In this document: positions 28,088 through 36,355 of the stretch, in pieces | Layout of the letters: each line of letters starts with the position of its first letter | Position numbering within the stretch: position 1 is the stretch's first letter | NCBI GenBank assembly: GCA_902766745.1 | Contig: CACXES010000141.1 | Coordinates: 62,001-126,000 of the forward strand | DNA length: 64,000 nt | DNA from: an uncultured Ruminococcus sp. | GTDB lineage: Bacteria; Bacillota; Clostridia; Monoglobales; Monoglobaceae | Reading direction: 5' to 3' | Notes under the pieces: generated by a model | Database searches by the model: none | The model's input: only the letters and a program-made list of their open reading frames with translations | Told to the model about the DNA's origin: nothing | Made by a program: the position numbers and the translations under genes

Positions 28088-29728
28088 ATGCATAAGTTTA
28101 GTTTGAAGAATTTATCTTCTCTCGAAAAGGTGATGCCTGCACTGTCACTTCCTTTGGCGGAGTATAACGGCGCAAGCTGTCTGCGCGGCGAGAGGTTTTC
28201 ATATCAGATAGCGATGATAGCGAACGGGGAGGATGTCGGACCGGCTGTTCGTGCGGATATAAGTGTATGCTCCGACCTCGATGTAAAGGTCTATGACGTG
28301 GTTTCGGTTCCGGTCAGCATGCCTGCGTTTGCGAATGAGTATGACAATGCTTTTATAACACGTGAAAGTGCTGTTATTCCCGATCTTTTAACCGTAAATG
28401 ACGGAACTGTGGCTGTATCGGCTTACTTTTATAAGGCACTGTGGCTCACGGTTGACGTTGGTAAGAATGCGGCTCCCGGTGAGCATAAAATCACGGTTAG
28501 CTTCGAGAAGGACGGAGAGGTGTTGGGCGAGAGTGTGTTCGGCTTAAATGTTATAGGTGCCGAGCTTCCGAAGCAGAAGCTTATCTTTACCCAATGGTTC
28601 CATTGCGATTGTATAGCGTCCTACTACGGCTTGGAGCCTTTGTCGGAGGAGCATTGGAGTTATATAGAAAGGTTTGTTAAAACCGCAGCGGAGTCGGGTG
28701 TGAATATGCTGCTTACGCCGATATTCACACCGCCTCTCGATACCAAGATCGGCGCGGAGAGGCCGACGGTTCAGCTGATTGACGTTACATATAAGGACGG
28801 GGTTTACGGCTTTGACTTCACAAAGCTGACACGATGGCTCGCTGTGTGCAGACGGAACGGAATAGAATATATCGAGATTTCACACCTGTTTTCGCAATGG
28901 GGTGCAATGTGCACACCGAAAATCGTTGTATACGAGAACGGCGGTGAGGTAAAGAAGTTCGGTTGGCATACCGATTCCCTGTCGGAGGAGTACAAGGACT
29001 TTTTGTCGCAGCTTTTGCCGAGGCTTACCGAATACCTTTCGGAGAACTGGGATAAGGACAAGGTTTATTTTCATATATCCGATGAGCCGAGCAGAGATCA
29101 TATTGAGCGTTACGGCGAGATACAGGAGTTTATAAAGCCGCTTATTGACGGATTTCACCATATGGATGCAATATCCGATTATGAAATATACGAAAAAGGA
29201 TTTATAGAAACTCCCGTGCCGACCATACGCACGATTGACAGCTTTATCGGCCGAGGAATAGAAAACCTTTGGGCGTACTACTGCTGCGGCGAGGGAAAGT
29301 ATAATCTCAGCAACAGATTTATTGCAATGCCGTCCTCAAGAAACAGGATTATCGGGGCGCAGCTTTACAAATATGACATAAAGGGCTTTTTGCAGTGGGG
29401 ATATAACTTTTATTATTCTCAGCTGTCAACAAGGCTTGTAAATCCGTATGTAATCAACGATGCGGACAGCGGCTTTCCGGCAGGGGATGCCTTCTCGGTA
29501 TATCCCGGGGCGGACGGCCCCGAGCCGTCGCTCAGACTTTTTGTGTTCGGTGATGCGCTTCAGGATATGCGTGCAATGCAGCTTTTGGAGAGCCTTTGCG
29601 GCAGAGCTGCAGTAACGGAGCTTATCGATTCGGAGGGCGAGATTGACTTTCGGACATATCCGCGCAGCGCAGAATATATTCTGAACCTGCGTGAGAGAAT
29701 AAACAAGATGATTGCGGAGAATATTTAG
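28088..29728 (+). CDS. GH123-like glycosidase (DUF4091 protein)
   Basis: 546 aa, no signal peptide. It has an N-terminal beta-sandwich (about 1-165) and a TIM-barrel-like domain (about 165-480) with WFHCDCI, a YFHISDEPSRDH segment and the C-terminal DUF4091 region. GH123 enzymes, for example N-acetyl-beta-galactosaminidase, use a neighbouring Asp-Glu pair with substrate-assisted catalysis; D332-E333 in SDEP fits. The next genes (nagB, nahK, nagA) handle N-acetylhexosamines, which supports release of GalNAc or GlcNAc in the cytosol. Relatives of DUF4091 with other substrates exist, so the exact specificity is open. AAAGGGGA precedes the ATG. Confidence 0.8.
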   Translation: MHKFSLKNLSSLEKVMPALSLPLAEYNGASCLRGERFSYQIAMIANGEDVGPAVRADISVCSDLDVKVYDVVSVPVSMPAFANEYDNAFITRESAVIPDLLTVNDGTVAVSAYFYKALWLTVDVGKNAAPGEHKITVSFEKDGEVLGESVFGLNVIGAELPKQKLIFTQWFHCDCIASYYGLEPLSEEHWSYIERFVKTAAESGVNMLLTPIFTPPLDTKIGAERPTVQLIDVTYKDGVYGFDFTKLTRWLAVCRRNGIEYIEISHLFSQWGAMCTPKIVVYENGGEVKKFGWHTDSLSEEYKDFLSQLLPRLTEYLSENWDKDKVYFHISDEPSRDHIERYGEIQEFIKPLIDGFHHMDAISDYEIYEKGFIETPVPTIRTIDSFIGRGIENLWAYYCCGEGKYNLSNRFIAMPSSRNRIIGAQLYKYDIKGFLQWGYNFYYSQLSTRLVNPYVINDADSGFPAGDAFSVYPGADGPEPSLRLFVFGDALQDMRAMQLLESLCGRAAVTELIDSEGEIDFRTYPRSAEYILNLRERINKMIAENI

Positions 29729-29796
29729 TATTTTACCGTATGTCATATGCCGATAATATACATTAGCAGACATTGGGAAAAGGAGTTTTTTGATTT

Positions 29797-30531
29797 ATGA
29801 ATATTATAGTATGCGACAGCTATGACGAGCTGTCTGAGAGTGCCGCAAAAATTGTGGCGAAGCAGGTGAATGAAAAGGCGGATTGCGTTCTTGGCCTTGC
29901 TACGGGTTCAACGCCTGTGGGTATGTACAATGTGCTTGCGAAAAAAAACAAGGCAGGCGAGGTGGACTTTAGCAGAGTAAGGTCCGTAAACCTTGATGAA
30001 TATTACCCGATTTCGCCGGACAATCCGCAGAGCTATCACTATTTTATGAAGGAAAACCTGTTTTCCAAAATAAACATTGATATGGCAAACACGCATATCT
30101 TAGACGGAATGTGCAAGGATGCCGAGGCGGAATGCGAACGCTTTGAAAGGCTGATAGAAAGCTTGGGCGGCGTTGACCTGCAAATCCTCGGTATCGGTCA
30201 GAACGGGCATATAGGCTTCAACGAGCCCGATTCAAGCCTTAATTCGCACACGCATCTGACGAAGCTTACGGAGAACACAATCAGCGCAAACTCTCGGTTT
30301 TTCGATGATATATCGGAGGTGCCGACTATGGCGCTTACAATGGGTATAGGCACGATTCTTGCCGCACGGAAGATAATACTTCTTGCAAACGGGGCGGCAA
30401 AGCGCAACGCAGTATCGGAGCTCTTGGATAACAGTATAACGACAGAGAGCCCTGCGTCAATGCTTAAGGTTCACAAAAACGTAATTCTTATCTGCGACAG
30501 GGATGCATATCCCGGCGGAGCGAATGTCTGA
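29797..30531 (+). CDS. nagB: Glucosamine-6-phosphate deaminase
   Basis: 244 aa. It converts glucosamine-6-phosphate to fructose-6-phosphate and ammonia in the cytosol. Family motifs are complete: GLATGSTPVGMY, SVNLDEYYPI (catalytic Asp), GIGQNGHIGFNEP with the catalytic histidine loop, and SMLKVHKNV at the C-terminus. AAAAGGAG precedes the ATG. The gene is the second of the operon GH123-nagB-nahK-nagA and acts after nagA. Length is like that of the short monomeric Gram-positive form, without the allosteric extension of E. coli NagB. Confidence 0.96.
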   Translation: MNIIVCDSYDELSESAAKIVAKQVNEKADCVLGLATGSTPVGMYNVLAKKNKAGEVDFSRVRSVNLDEYYPISPDNPQSYHYFMKENLFSKINIDMANTHILDGMCKDAEAECERFERLIESLGGVDLQILGIGQNGHIGFNEPDSSLNSHTHLTKLTENTISANSRFFDDISEVPTMALTMGIGTILAARKIILLANGAAKRNAVSELLDNSITTESPASMLKVHKNVILICDRDAYPGGANV

Positions 30532-30554
30532 GAAAGCGGCAGGGGAGGAGAAGC

Positions 30555-31631
30555 ATGAAAAAATATTCATTAAAAGAAATATGCTCGGTATTCAGTATAG
30601 AGACTAATATCGAGCCTTACGGAAACGGACATATAAACGATACATATCTGTGCGAGACCGCACCGAGGTTTATACTTCAGCGTATAAATTCAAATGTTTT
30701 CAAAAATCCCGGTGAGGTGATGGAAAATATTGCGAATGTGACCGGGTGGCTCGGGGAAAAGATTAAAGCGGAGGGCGGCGATCCGTCAAGGGAGACGCTT
30801 ACATTAATCAAGACCAAGGACGGAAAAAACTATTACGAGGCAGATCCCGAAAACTGCTTCAGAATGTATAAATTCGTTGAAAGATCGGTCAGCCGTGACA
30901 TTGCCGACGATCCGATTCAGCTTTATGAGGCAGGAAGGGCATTCGGGAAATTTCAGAGAATGCTCAGCGACTTCCCGGCGGATACGCTTCATGAGACGAT
31001 TGTGGACTTTCACAATACACCCGTGCGTGTAAAGCAGCTTGAGGCCGCTGTCGAAAGCAATGCGGCGGGCAGGCTGGCATCCGTTTCTGCGGAGGTGGAG
31101 TTTGCAAAACGCTACAGCAAGTATGCCTCGCGCGTGGTTGACGAAATGGCGGCAGGCAGAGTGCCTCTGCGTGTGACGCACAATGACACAAAGCTGAACA
31201 ATGTCCTGTTCGATGCTGACACGGGCGAGGGAATGTGCGTTATTGACCTTGATACGGTTATGCCCGGCTCGGTTTTGTACGACTTCGGCGACGCACTCCG
31301 CTTCGGTGCGTCCAGCGGAAGCGAGGACGAAACCGACCTCGATAAAATTTGGTTTGACCTCGAGAAGTTTGAGCAGTTTGCGAAGGGATTCCTGTCCGAG
31401 ACGGCAGCATGCCTGACGGAAACGGAAATTGAGCTTTTGCCGCTGTCGGCACTGCTTTTGACCTATGAATGCGGAATAAGATTTCTTGCCGACCACATAA
31501 ACGGGGATACGTACTTCAAGGTTCACCGTGAGAATCATAACCTCGACAGAGCGAGAACACAGTTTAAGCTTGTGGCGGATATCGAGAAAAAGCTTCCGAA
31601 GATGGCGGATATAATAAAAAAATATGTTTGA
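30555..31631 (+). CDS. nahK: N-acetylhexosamine 1-kinase (NahK/LnpB-like)
   Basis: 358 aa. NahK of Bifidobacterium phosphorylates GalNAc and GlcNAc at C1. The match runs along the whole protein: YGNGHINDTYL, RFILQRIN, YKFVERSVS, LRVTHNDTKLNNVLFD (catalytic Asp in HND), CVIDLDTVMPGSVLYDFGD and CGIRFLADH. It is a member of the aminoglycoside phosphotransferase fold. GGGGAGGAG precedes the ATG. Making HexNAc-1-phosphate requires a further mutase or uridylyltransferase to reach NagA's 6-phosphate substrate; no such gene is in the window. Confidence 0.9.
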   Translation: MKKYSLKEICSVFSIETNIEPYGNGHINDTYLCETAPRFILQRINSNVFKNPGEVMENIANVTGWLGEKIKAEGGDPSRETLTLIKTKDGKNYYEADPENCFRMYKFVERSVSRDIADDPIQLYEAGRAFGKFQRMLSDFPADTLHETIVDFHNTPVRVKQLEAAVESNAAGRLASVSAEVEFAKRYSKYASRVVDEMAAGRVPLRVTHNDTKLNNVLFDADTGEGMCVIDLDTVMPGSVLYDFGDALRFGASSGSEDETDLDKIWFDLEKFEQFAKGFLSETAACLTETEIELLPLSALLLTYECGIRFLADHINGDTYFKVHRENHNLDRARTQFKLVADIEKKLPKMADIIKKYV

Positions 31632-31641
31632 GGCGATATAG

Positions 31642-32781
31642 ATGAAGGCGATTATCAATGCGAAGGTTGTAACCGAAAATTCTGCGGCAGACGGTGGAAT
31701 CTTGTTTGATGAGCGAATATGCGAAATCGGCGATATACACGCAGGCGGGGCAGAGGTGATTGATGCCTGCGGCGCATATGTCATACCGGGGTTTGTAGAT
31801 GTTCATATCCATGGTTATAAGGGATTTGATACATCGGATGGGAATAAAAGCGGTATCGAGAATATCGCAAAGGCTTTGACATCGAACGGCGTCACCGCCT
31901 GGTGTCCCACAACAATGACCGTTTCCATGGAGGATATACAGACCGCTCTTGACCAAATCGGCGAGCTTATGCAAGGCGGCGAGGGGGCAAGGGTTTTGGG
32001 CGCAAACGTGGAAGGCCCGTTTATCAACCCCGAAAAAAAGGGAGCTCAGTCGGCGGAGTTTGTCAAGAAGCCAAATGCGGATTTTATAATTAAAAATAAA
32101 GATAGAATAAAGCTTGTAACACTGGCACCGGAGGTTGACGGCGGCATAGAGTTTATTAAACGTGTTACGGCAGAGACGGAGGTGAACGTGTCTGTCGGTC
32201 ATACAGCCGCAAATCTTAACCTGGCGTGCGCTGCCTTTGCTGCAGGGGCACGACAGGTGACACACCTTTTTAATGCAATGCCGCCGCTCAATCATCGTGA
32301 GCCGGGAGTTATCGGTGCGGCACTTACGGACGACAGAGTCTACTGCGAGCTTATTGCCGATACGTTCCATATAAACCCCGTTTTATTTAAAATCCTCGAT
32401 AAAGTAATTGGAGATAGGCTTGTGCTGATTACCGATTGTATGAGGGCGGGCGGTATGCCGGACGGAGAGTATACACTGGGCGGTCAGCCGGTAAGCGTTC
32501 GCGGCATCGAATGTCGTCTTTCGGACGGTACGATAGCAGGCAGTATTCTGACAATGAATATGGCTGTCAAGAACTTCATGGACGCAGTAGGATGTCCGAT
32601 ATGGGAGGCGGTGAAAAAAGCCTCGCTCAACCCGGCACGGTCGGTGGGAGAGGATGAGAATATCGGCTCTCTTGCGGTCGGTAAGCGTGCTGACATTGTT
32701 ATATGCGACAGTAATATAAATATTCAAAAAACTATTATCAGCGGCAGTCTTGCATATGATTGTAACAGGCAAATTGTATAA
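31642..32781 (+). CDS. nagA: N-acetylglucosamine-6-phosphate deacetylase
   Basis: 379 aa. An amidohydrolase that removes acetate from GlcNAc-6-phosphate to give glucosamine-6-phosphate for NagB. The metal-binding DVHIHGYKG, NVEGPFINP, VSVGHTAAN, NAMPPLNHREPG and the catalytic ITDCMRAGG are present. Residues around GPFINP and MPPLNHR fit substrate binding in family members. Start ATG 31642 is 11 bases after nahK with GAGG upstream. Last gene of the plus-strand operon. Confidence 0.95.
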   Translation: MKAIINAKVVTENSAADGGILFDERICEIGDIHAGGAEVIDACGAYVIPGFVDVHIHGYKGFDTSDGNKSGIENIAKALTSNGVTAWCPTTMTVSMEDIQTALDQIGELMQGGEGARVLGANVEGPFINPEKKGAQSAEFVKKPNADFIIKNKDRIKLVTLAPEVDGGIEFIKRVTAETEVNVSVGHTAANLNLACAAFAAGARQVTHLFNAMPPLNHREPGVIGAALTDDRVYCELIADTFHINPVLFKILDKVIGDRLVLITDCMRAGGMPDGEYTLGGQPVSVRGIECRLSDGTIAGSILTMNMAVKNFMDAVGCPIWEAVKKASLNPARSVGEDENIGSLAVGKRADIVICDSNINIQKTIISGSLAYDCNRQIV

Positions 32782-32789
32782 TATATTAC

Positions 32790-32836
32790 AAAGCGGTTTG
32801 GCTCACGAACATACGATGTGAACCAAACCGCTTTTA
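32790..32836. terminator. Bidirectional terminator between nagA and the minus-strand operon
   Basis: 12-bp stem AAAGCGGTTTGG (32790-32801) with its complement at 32823-32834, T-rich on the plus side and A-rich on the other. It separates convergent operons. Confidence 0.88.
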
Positions 32837-32851
32837 TGCTTTTTATAAATA

Positions 32852-34534
32852 TTAATCTATCGAATAGGTTTGCCTGTTATAGTCTACCGTGATTTTTCGT
32901 CCGTTCGAATAGGTAACCTCAAAGACATTTTCTGAAATTTCCTCATGCTTTAGTATATATTCGGTCTGCAAATCCGATACGGCGGCGTACTCATCACACG
33001 CACACTTTATAACCCTTGCCGCATGGCACAGATTCTCATCTGTGTCAAGGGTCAGATCCTCTTTGCCGAGCCAGTCGTCCTGATTTCCGCCCTTCATAAA
33101 TTTTGAATAAATATAAAACGCCGGGCGTGCGCCGTATTCCGTAATCGTAAGGCGGTTTTTCGCATCCTTTATGGGATAGTTCACCGTATCGGTAGTGGGA
33201 TTGGCGAGGATTATGCCGTGGTATACCAATGACCACAGCGGAATTTCGCGGTCGAGCATTTCGTCGGGGGTTGCGGGCCACGAAATATAAAGTCCGAAGT
33301 CGAGGTATTCCGATGCGAAGTCGAAAACGCCCTCCGAGGCAAATCCGCCGAAAAGCTTGTGGCAGTCATTCATAATATGCCTGTAATGCTCCAAGGTTTG
33401 GCGCGGATTTGAGGGATGCTCCGTATCATGGCACCAGCGGAGCGGAATGACGGACATAACGTCTATGTAGTGCAGACCCTCAAAGCCCAGCTCCGCCACC
33501 TTCGGCAGATCCTCTGCGGCGAACCGCTCTGCCGCAGTCGGACAGAGGTTGTACATTCTGCCGCCGCTCCATGCCATCGGATTTATACTGAGGCTGCCGT
33601 CGCTCTCCTTGGCGACTATGTCCTCGGAAAACCTGTCGGCAATGCTGTAACAGTCGGTGCTGTTTGTGTGACAGACTATTTTATAGCCACATTCCTTTGC
33701 ATAAGCGATAAGACTTTTGAGCTTGTCCTCGCCGCCGAGCCTCGGCTCAACGGGGAAAAGCTGCGGATAGCGGCCGTCATGACCGCTGACATTCCAACCC
33801 ACAAGACATATCTCTGCCTTTTCAACACCCTGACGTTTAAGCTCGGTTATAAACTCGCATACTCTGTCAAAGGTGCAGGCAACGTACATATCCGGCTCGT
33901 TTTCCTCTGTTTGCTCAAGTACGGCGGGCGGCGCAGGCTTCCAGCCCATGCGGATTCTGATTTCCGGAGCTTGCACCGCATAACGGAGAGCCTCTCGCTC
34001 CGCCTGCTTTTCAATAATCGGTCTGCATTCGCCTCGGCTCAGCTTGTATTCCCTGTATGCAGCCGCCATTTCCGAATAGCCGCCGTCAGGGTCAAGCTCA
34101 ATAATAACGGCGGATATATCCTCGTACGGGGCGCAGCCGTCTAAGACGAAGCGCAGCCGTGCGTAATATTTTCCGTCCCTTACTCCGAAAACAAGATGAA
34201 AGACTGCCGACATTCCGTCTGCGATAACAAGAGTGCAGCGGTTTTGAGTCTTTATTCCGAAAATCGGCATAAGAGCCTGACGAAAGCATCTCTCACCGTC
34301 AGGCTTATCGTTAAATAAGCAAAGGCGGCTGCCCTTAGCGTCGGCGTCGGATATGACATAGTACCCGCTCTCGCCTGCGCTTGCACAGATGCCGTCGCTG
34401 TACAAGTCAATATATTCCGTGCCGGCCGGCACCGCCGCAGCACTGACGGAGATGCGGCCGTTGTCGTATGTAGATTCTATCTCTTCGCCCAAATTGCTTT
34501 GGCCTTTAAAATTATTTAAAGCTGTCAAGGTCAA
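32852..34534 (-). CDS. TIM-barrel glycoside-hydrolase-like protein (GH101/GH129- or DUF5696-like)
   Basis: 560 aa, no signal peptide. An N-terminal beta-domain (about 30-190) precedes a barrel with ICLVGWNVSGHDGRYPQ, IAYAKECGYKIVCHTN, LHYIDVMS (D358) and GGFASEGVFDF (E401). A catalytic Asp on one strand and a Glu about 43 residues on, with the GHDGRYP context, recalls GH101/GH129 alpha-N-acetylgalactosaminidases and the DUF5696 proteins; the assignment is by motif, not by alignment. The start is uncertain: there is no ATG. TTG 34534 is close to a GGAG; TTG 34528 or TTG 34492 are alternatives. It overlaps the upstream gene and is the last of the operon 37438-32852. Confidence 0.6.
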   Translation of the reverse strand: MTLTALNNFKGQSNLGEEIESTYDNGRISVSAAAVPAGTEYIDLYSDGICASAGESGYYVISDADAKGSRLCLFNDKPDGERCFRQALMPIFGIKTQNRCTLVIADGMSAVFHLVFGVRDGKYYARLRFVLDGCAPYEDISAVIIELDPDGGYSEMAAAYREYKLSRGECRPIIEKQAEREALRYAVQAPEIRIRMGWKPAPPAVLEQTEENEPDMYVACTFDRVCEFITELKRQGVEKAEICLVGWNVSGHDGRYPQLFPVEPRLGGEDKLKSLIAYAKECGYKIVCHTNSTDCYSIADRFSEDIVAKESDGSLSINPMAWSGGRMYNLCPTAAERFAAEDLPKVAELGFEGLHYIDVMSVIPLRWCHDTEHPSNPRQTLEHYRHIMNDCHKLFGGFASEGVFDFASEYLDFGLYISWPATPDEMLDREIPLWSLVYHGIILANPTTDTVNYPIKDAKNRLTITEYGARPAFYIYSKFMKGGNQDDWLGKEDLTLDTDENLCHAARVIKCACDEYAAVSDLQTEYILKHEEISENVFEVTYSNGRKITVDYNRQTYSID

Positions 34535-35447
34535 AACTCCATTTCTCTCTTTTTCTGAACGGGGTCTTATACTTTTTCTTTAAAACGCCCTTTTCCTCAA
34601 GATGAACATAACATTCAACATCACAGGCTCTGCCGCATATTGAGCATTGATATGCGTGCTGTGCCGGTGGGTAGAAGTATATCTTGTCCAGTATCTTTTT
34701 TGCCGTGTCGGGCGTGACCTTTGCCTCGCCGGCTATTATCTCGAGGCGGTTGTCCATGTCCGAAAAAGCGTCAGGCGGCATAAATGGGTTGCGTGTACCG
34801 TTTGCGCCGTTGTAATATACTGCGCACTGCCATGGGTCAACCTTGCCGTTTTCGTCTATTGCTCCGCCGGGACAGGCAGAAATGCACTTTCCGCACTTGT
34901 CGCACAGGTGCGGAGTATACTCCTCGGTCGCAGCTATCTCGGCATCGGTTAGAATGAAGCAGTAACGTATCATCGGACCGAAGTCATCGTTTAAAAGTGC
35001 GCCGTGGAGACCCAGCTCACCCAAGCCGCATTTTACGGCGGTATGCTCAAAATCAATTTGGGTTTCCGCCGTTTTTCCGCGGTAGACTGCATCGTATGCA
35101 ACCTCGGGATTGGTGGAGTCCGTCTCTGCCATTATCTGCTGATGTCTGCGTTGGGGCAGAGCGATAAAGCCGTTTTCCTCAAGCATCATGGAGATTTTAA
35201 GCTGTGCCATGGGCATTACAGTCTCCTCCATGTTTTCAACAGCCATAGTGGTGTACTGATAGTAGGTGCTGCCCTCCTCAATACCCCTGTAAATCCCCCG
35301 AAGTATCCGAAAGCCCAAGCCGATAACCGTCTTTGTTTCGGGCATAATCTTGAATATGGGGTCGTCCTCTGAAAATCGGGTTGACGGCGCAAAGCCGACT
35401 GAGTCTGTGCCGTTTGCTTTTGCGAGTTCTATTATTTTTTTCTTCAT
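34512..35447 (-). CDS. QueG/reductive-dehalogenase-like Fe-S protein, copy C
   Basis: 311 aa, soluble, no Tat signal. Residues 139-160 (KCGLGELGLHGALLNDDFGP) resemble the corrinoid-binding core of reductive dehalogenases and epoxyqueuosine reductase. Two iron-sulfur sites follow: C182-x2-C185-x2-C188-x3-C192-P and C268-x2-C271-x3-C275-x3-C279, with C208 in WQCAVYY between. Start ATG 35447 overlaps the preceding stop (TAATG). The ORF can be extended upstream to 35522 but this lies inside the preceding gene. The natural substrate is unknown; reductive cleavage of an organic substrate by a cobalamin or Fe-S centre is inferred from the superfamily. Confidence 0.75.
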   Translation of the reverse strand: MKKKIIELAKANGTDSVGFAPSTRFSEDDPIFKIMPETKTVIGLGFRILRGIYRGIEEGSTYYQYTTMAVENMEETVMPMAQLKISMMLEENGFIALPQRRHQQIMAETDSTNPEVAYDAVYRGKTAETQIDFEHTAVKCGLGELGLHGALLNDDFGPMIRYCFILTDAEIAATEEYTPHLCDKCGKCISACPGGAIDENGKVDPWQCAVYYNGANGTRNPFMPPDAFSDMDNRLEIIAGEAKVTPDTAKKILDKIYFYPPAQHAYQCSICGRACDVECYVHLEEKGVLKKKYKTPFRKREKWSFDLDSFK

Positions 35448-36340
35448 TATATTTCCCCCACTATATGCCTGTAGCAGGCAATGTCGCATTTCCTTCCGCA
35501 TAGACAGGGCGAATAACCCCACTGAGTATTGGGAAGAAAGTTCATTTCCTTGTATATTTCCCGTGCGGATTCTGCGTCAAACCGCTTCTCACCGTTTATT
35601 ATCGCATCACGCTCCGGATTTCCCATGAGAAAATCGTCGGTCATAAACGGATTGGACTTGTGCGCACCCTTGTAGTAAACACTGCACTGCCAGGTGTCAA
35701 GACCGTTTTCGCTTATGGCGTGCCCCGGGCAGGCGGAAACACATTTGCCGCAGCGGTCGCAAACGCTTTCGCTCAGCGGCTCGTCACATTCAAGCGGCGC
35801 ATCGGTAATGATAAAGCAGTAGCGCATAAGCGGTCCGTACTTTCTGTTGACGATTTTTCCGCTCATACCCATTTCGCCTAAGCCGCACGCCTTTGCCGCC
35901 TTGCCGAAGTCGATAATCACGTCGGGAACGGGCTTGCCCTCTTCGACGGCCTCGGCATGAATCAATTCATAGGTGTCCAAAACCTCGGGATTGGTTTCCT
36001 TGTCGCCCTTTATCCTGAGGTTCGGAATTGACTTCTGCAGACAGGCGTCATAGCCTTCGTTTTCGATTAATGCACCCATTTTAAGCAGGAAAATCTCTGC
36101 CATTTCCTCGTCTATGTATTTTACCCCGATAGAGGTATATGTATAATATTGACTTCCCTTGTCCATTGCCTTGTAAATCCCTTTCGGAACGGCAAAGCCA
36201 AAGCCAATTATACACTTGGCGTTGGGCAGAATCATTTTCGGGTCACGCTGGGGATTTGGCTCTTCATATATATTGCCGATTCCACAGATTGTTGCGCCAA
36301 GTTCCTTCGCTCTTTGTTTAATATAATCACTCGTAATCAT
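35447..36340 (-). CDS. QueG/reductive-dehalogenase-like Fe-S protein, copy B
   Basis: 297 aa, the shortest of the three. It shares with copies A and C the KGSQYYTYTS segment (similar to EGTQFYQY), CGLGEMGMSG (152-161), KYGPLMRYCFIITDAPL, the cluster C194-x2-C197-x2-C200-x3-C204-P, DTWQC (C219) and NPFM. The C-terminal motif CLCGRKCDIAC (279-289) is spaced slightly differently from copy C. No membrane segment or Tat signal. It lies between copies A and C with gaps of 15 and -1 bases, so one mRNA is very likely. Function is unknown; the pairwise divergence suggests different roles or substrates rather than recent duplication. Confidence 0.75.
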   Translation of the reverse strand: MITSDYIKQRAKELGATICGIGNIYEEPNPQRDPKMILPNAKCIIGFGFAVPKGIYKAMDKGSQYYTYTSIGVKYIDEEMAEIFLLKMGALIENEGYDACLQKSIPNLRIKGDKETNPEVLDTYELIHAEAVEEGKPVPDVIIDFGKAAKACGLGEMGMSGKIVNRKYGPLMRYCFIITDAPLECDEPLSESVCDRCGKCVSACPGHAISENGLDTWQCSVYYKGAHKSNPFMTDDFLMGNPERDAIINGEKRFDAESAREIYKEMNFLPNTQWGYSPCLCGRKCDIACYRHIVGEI

Positions 36341-36355
36341 CTTTCACACCTCCGC

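Noticed and set aside
30804-31784. 326-codon minus-strand ORF across nahK and nagA
   Set aside because: Antisense to two conserved genes, no recognisable protein, no Shine-Dalgarno sequence.
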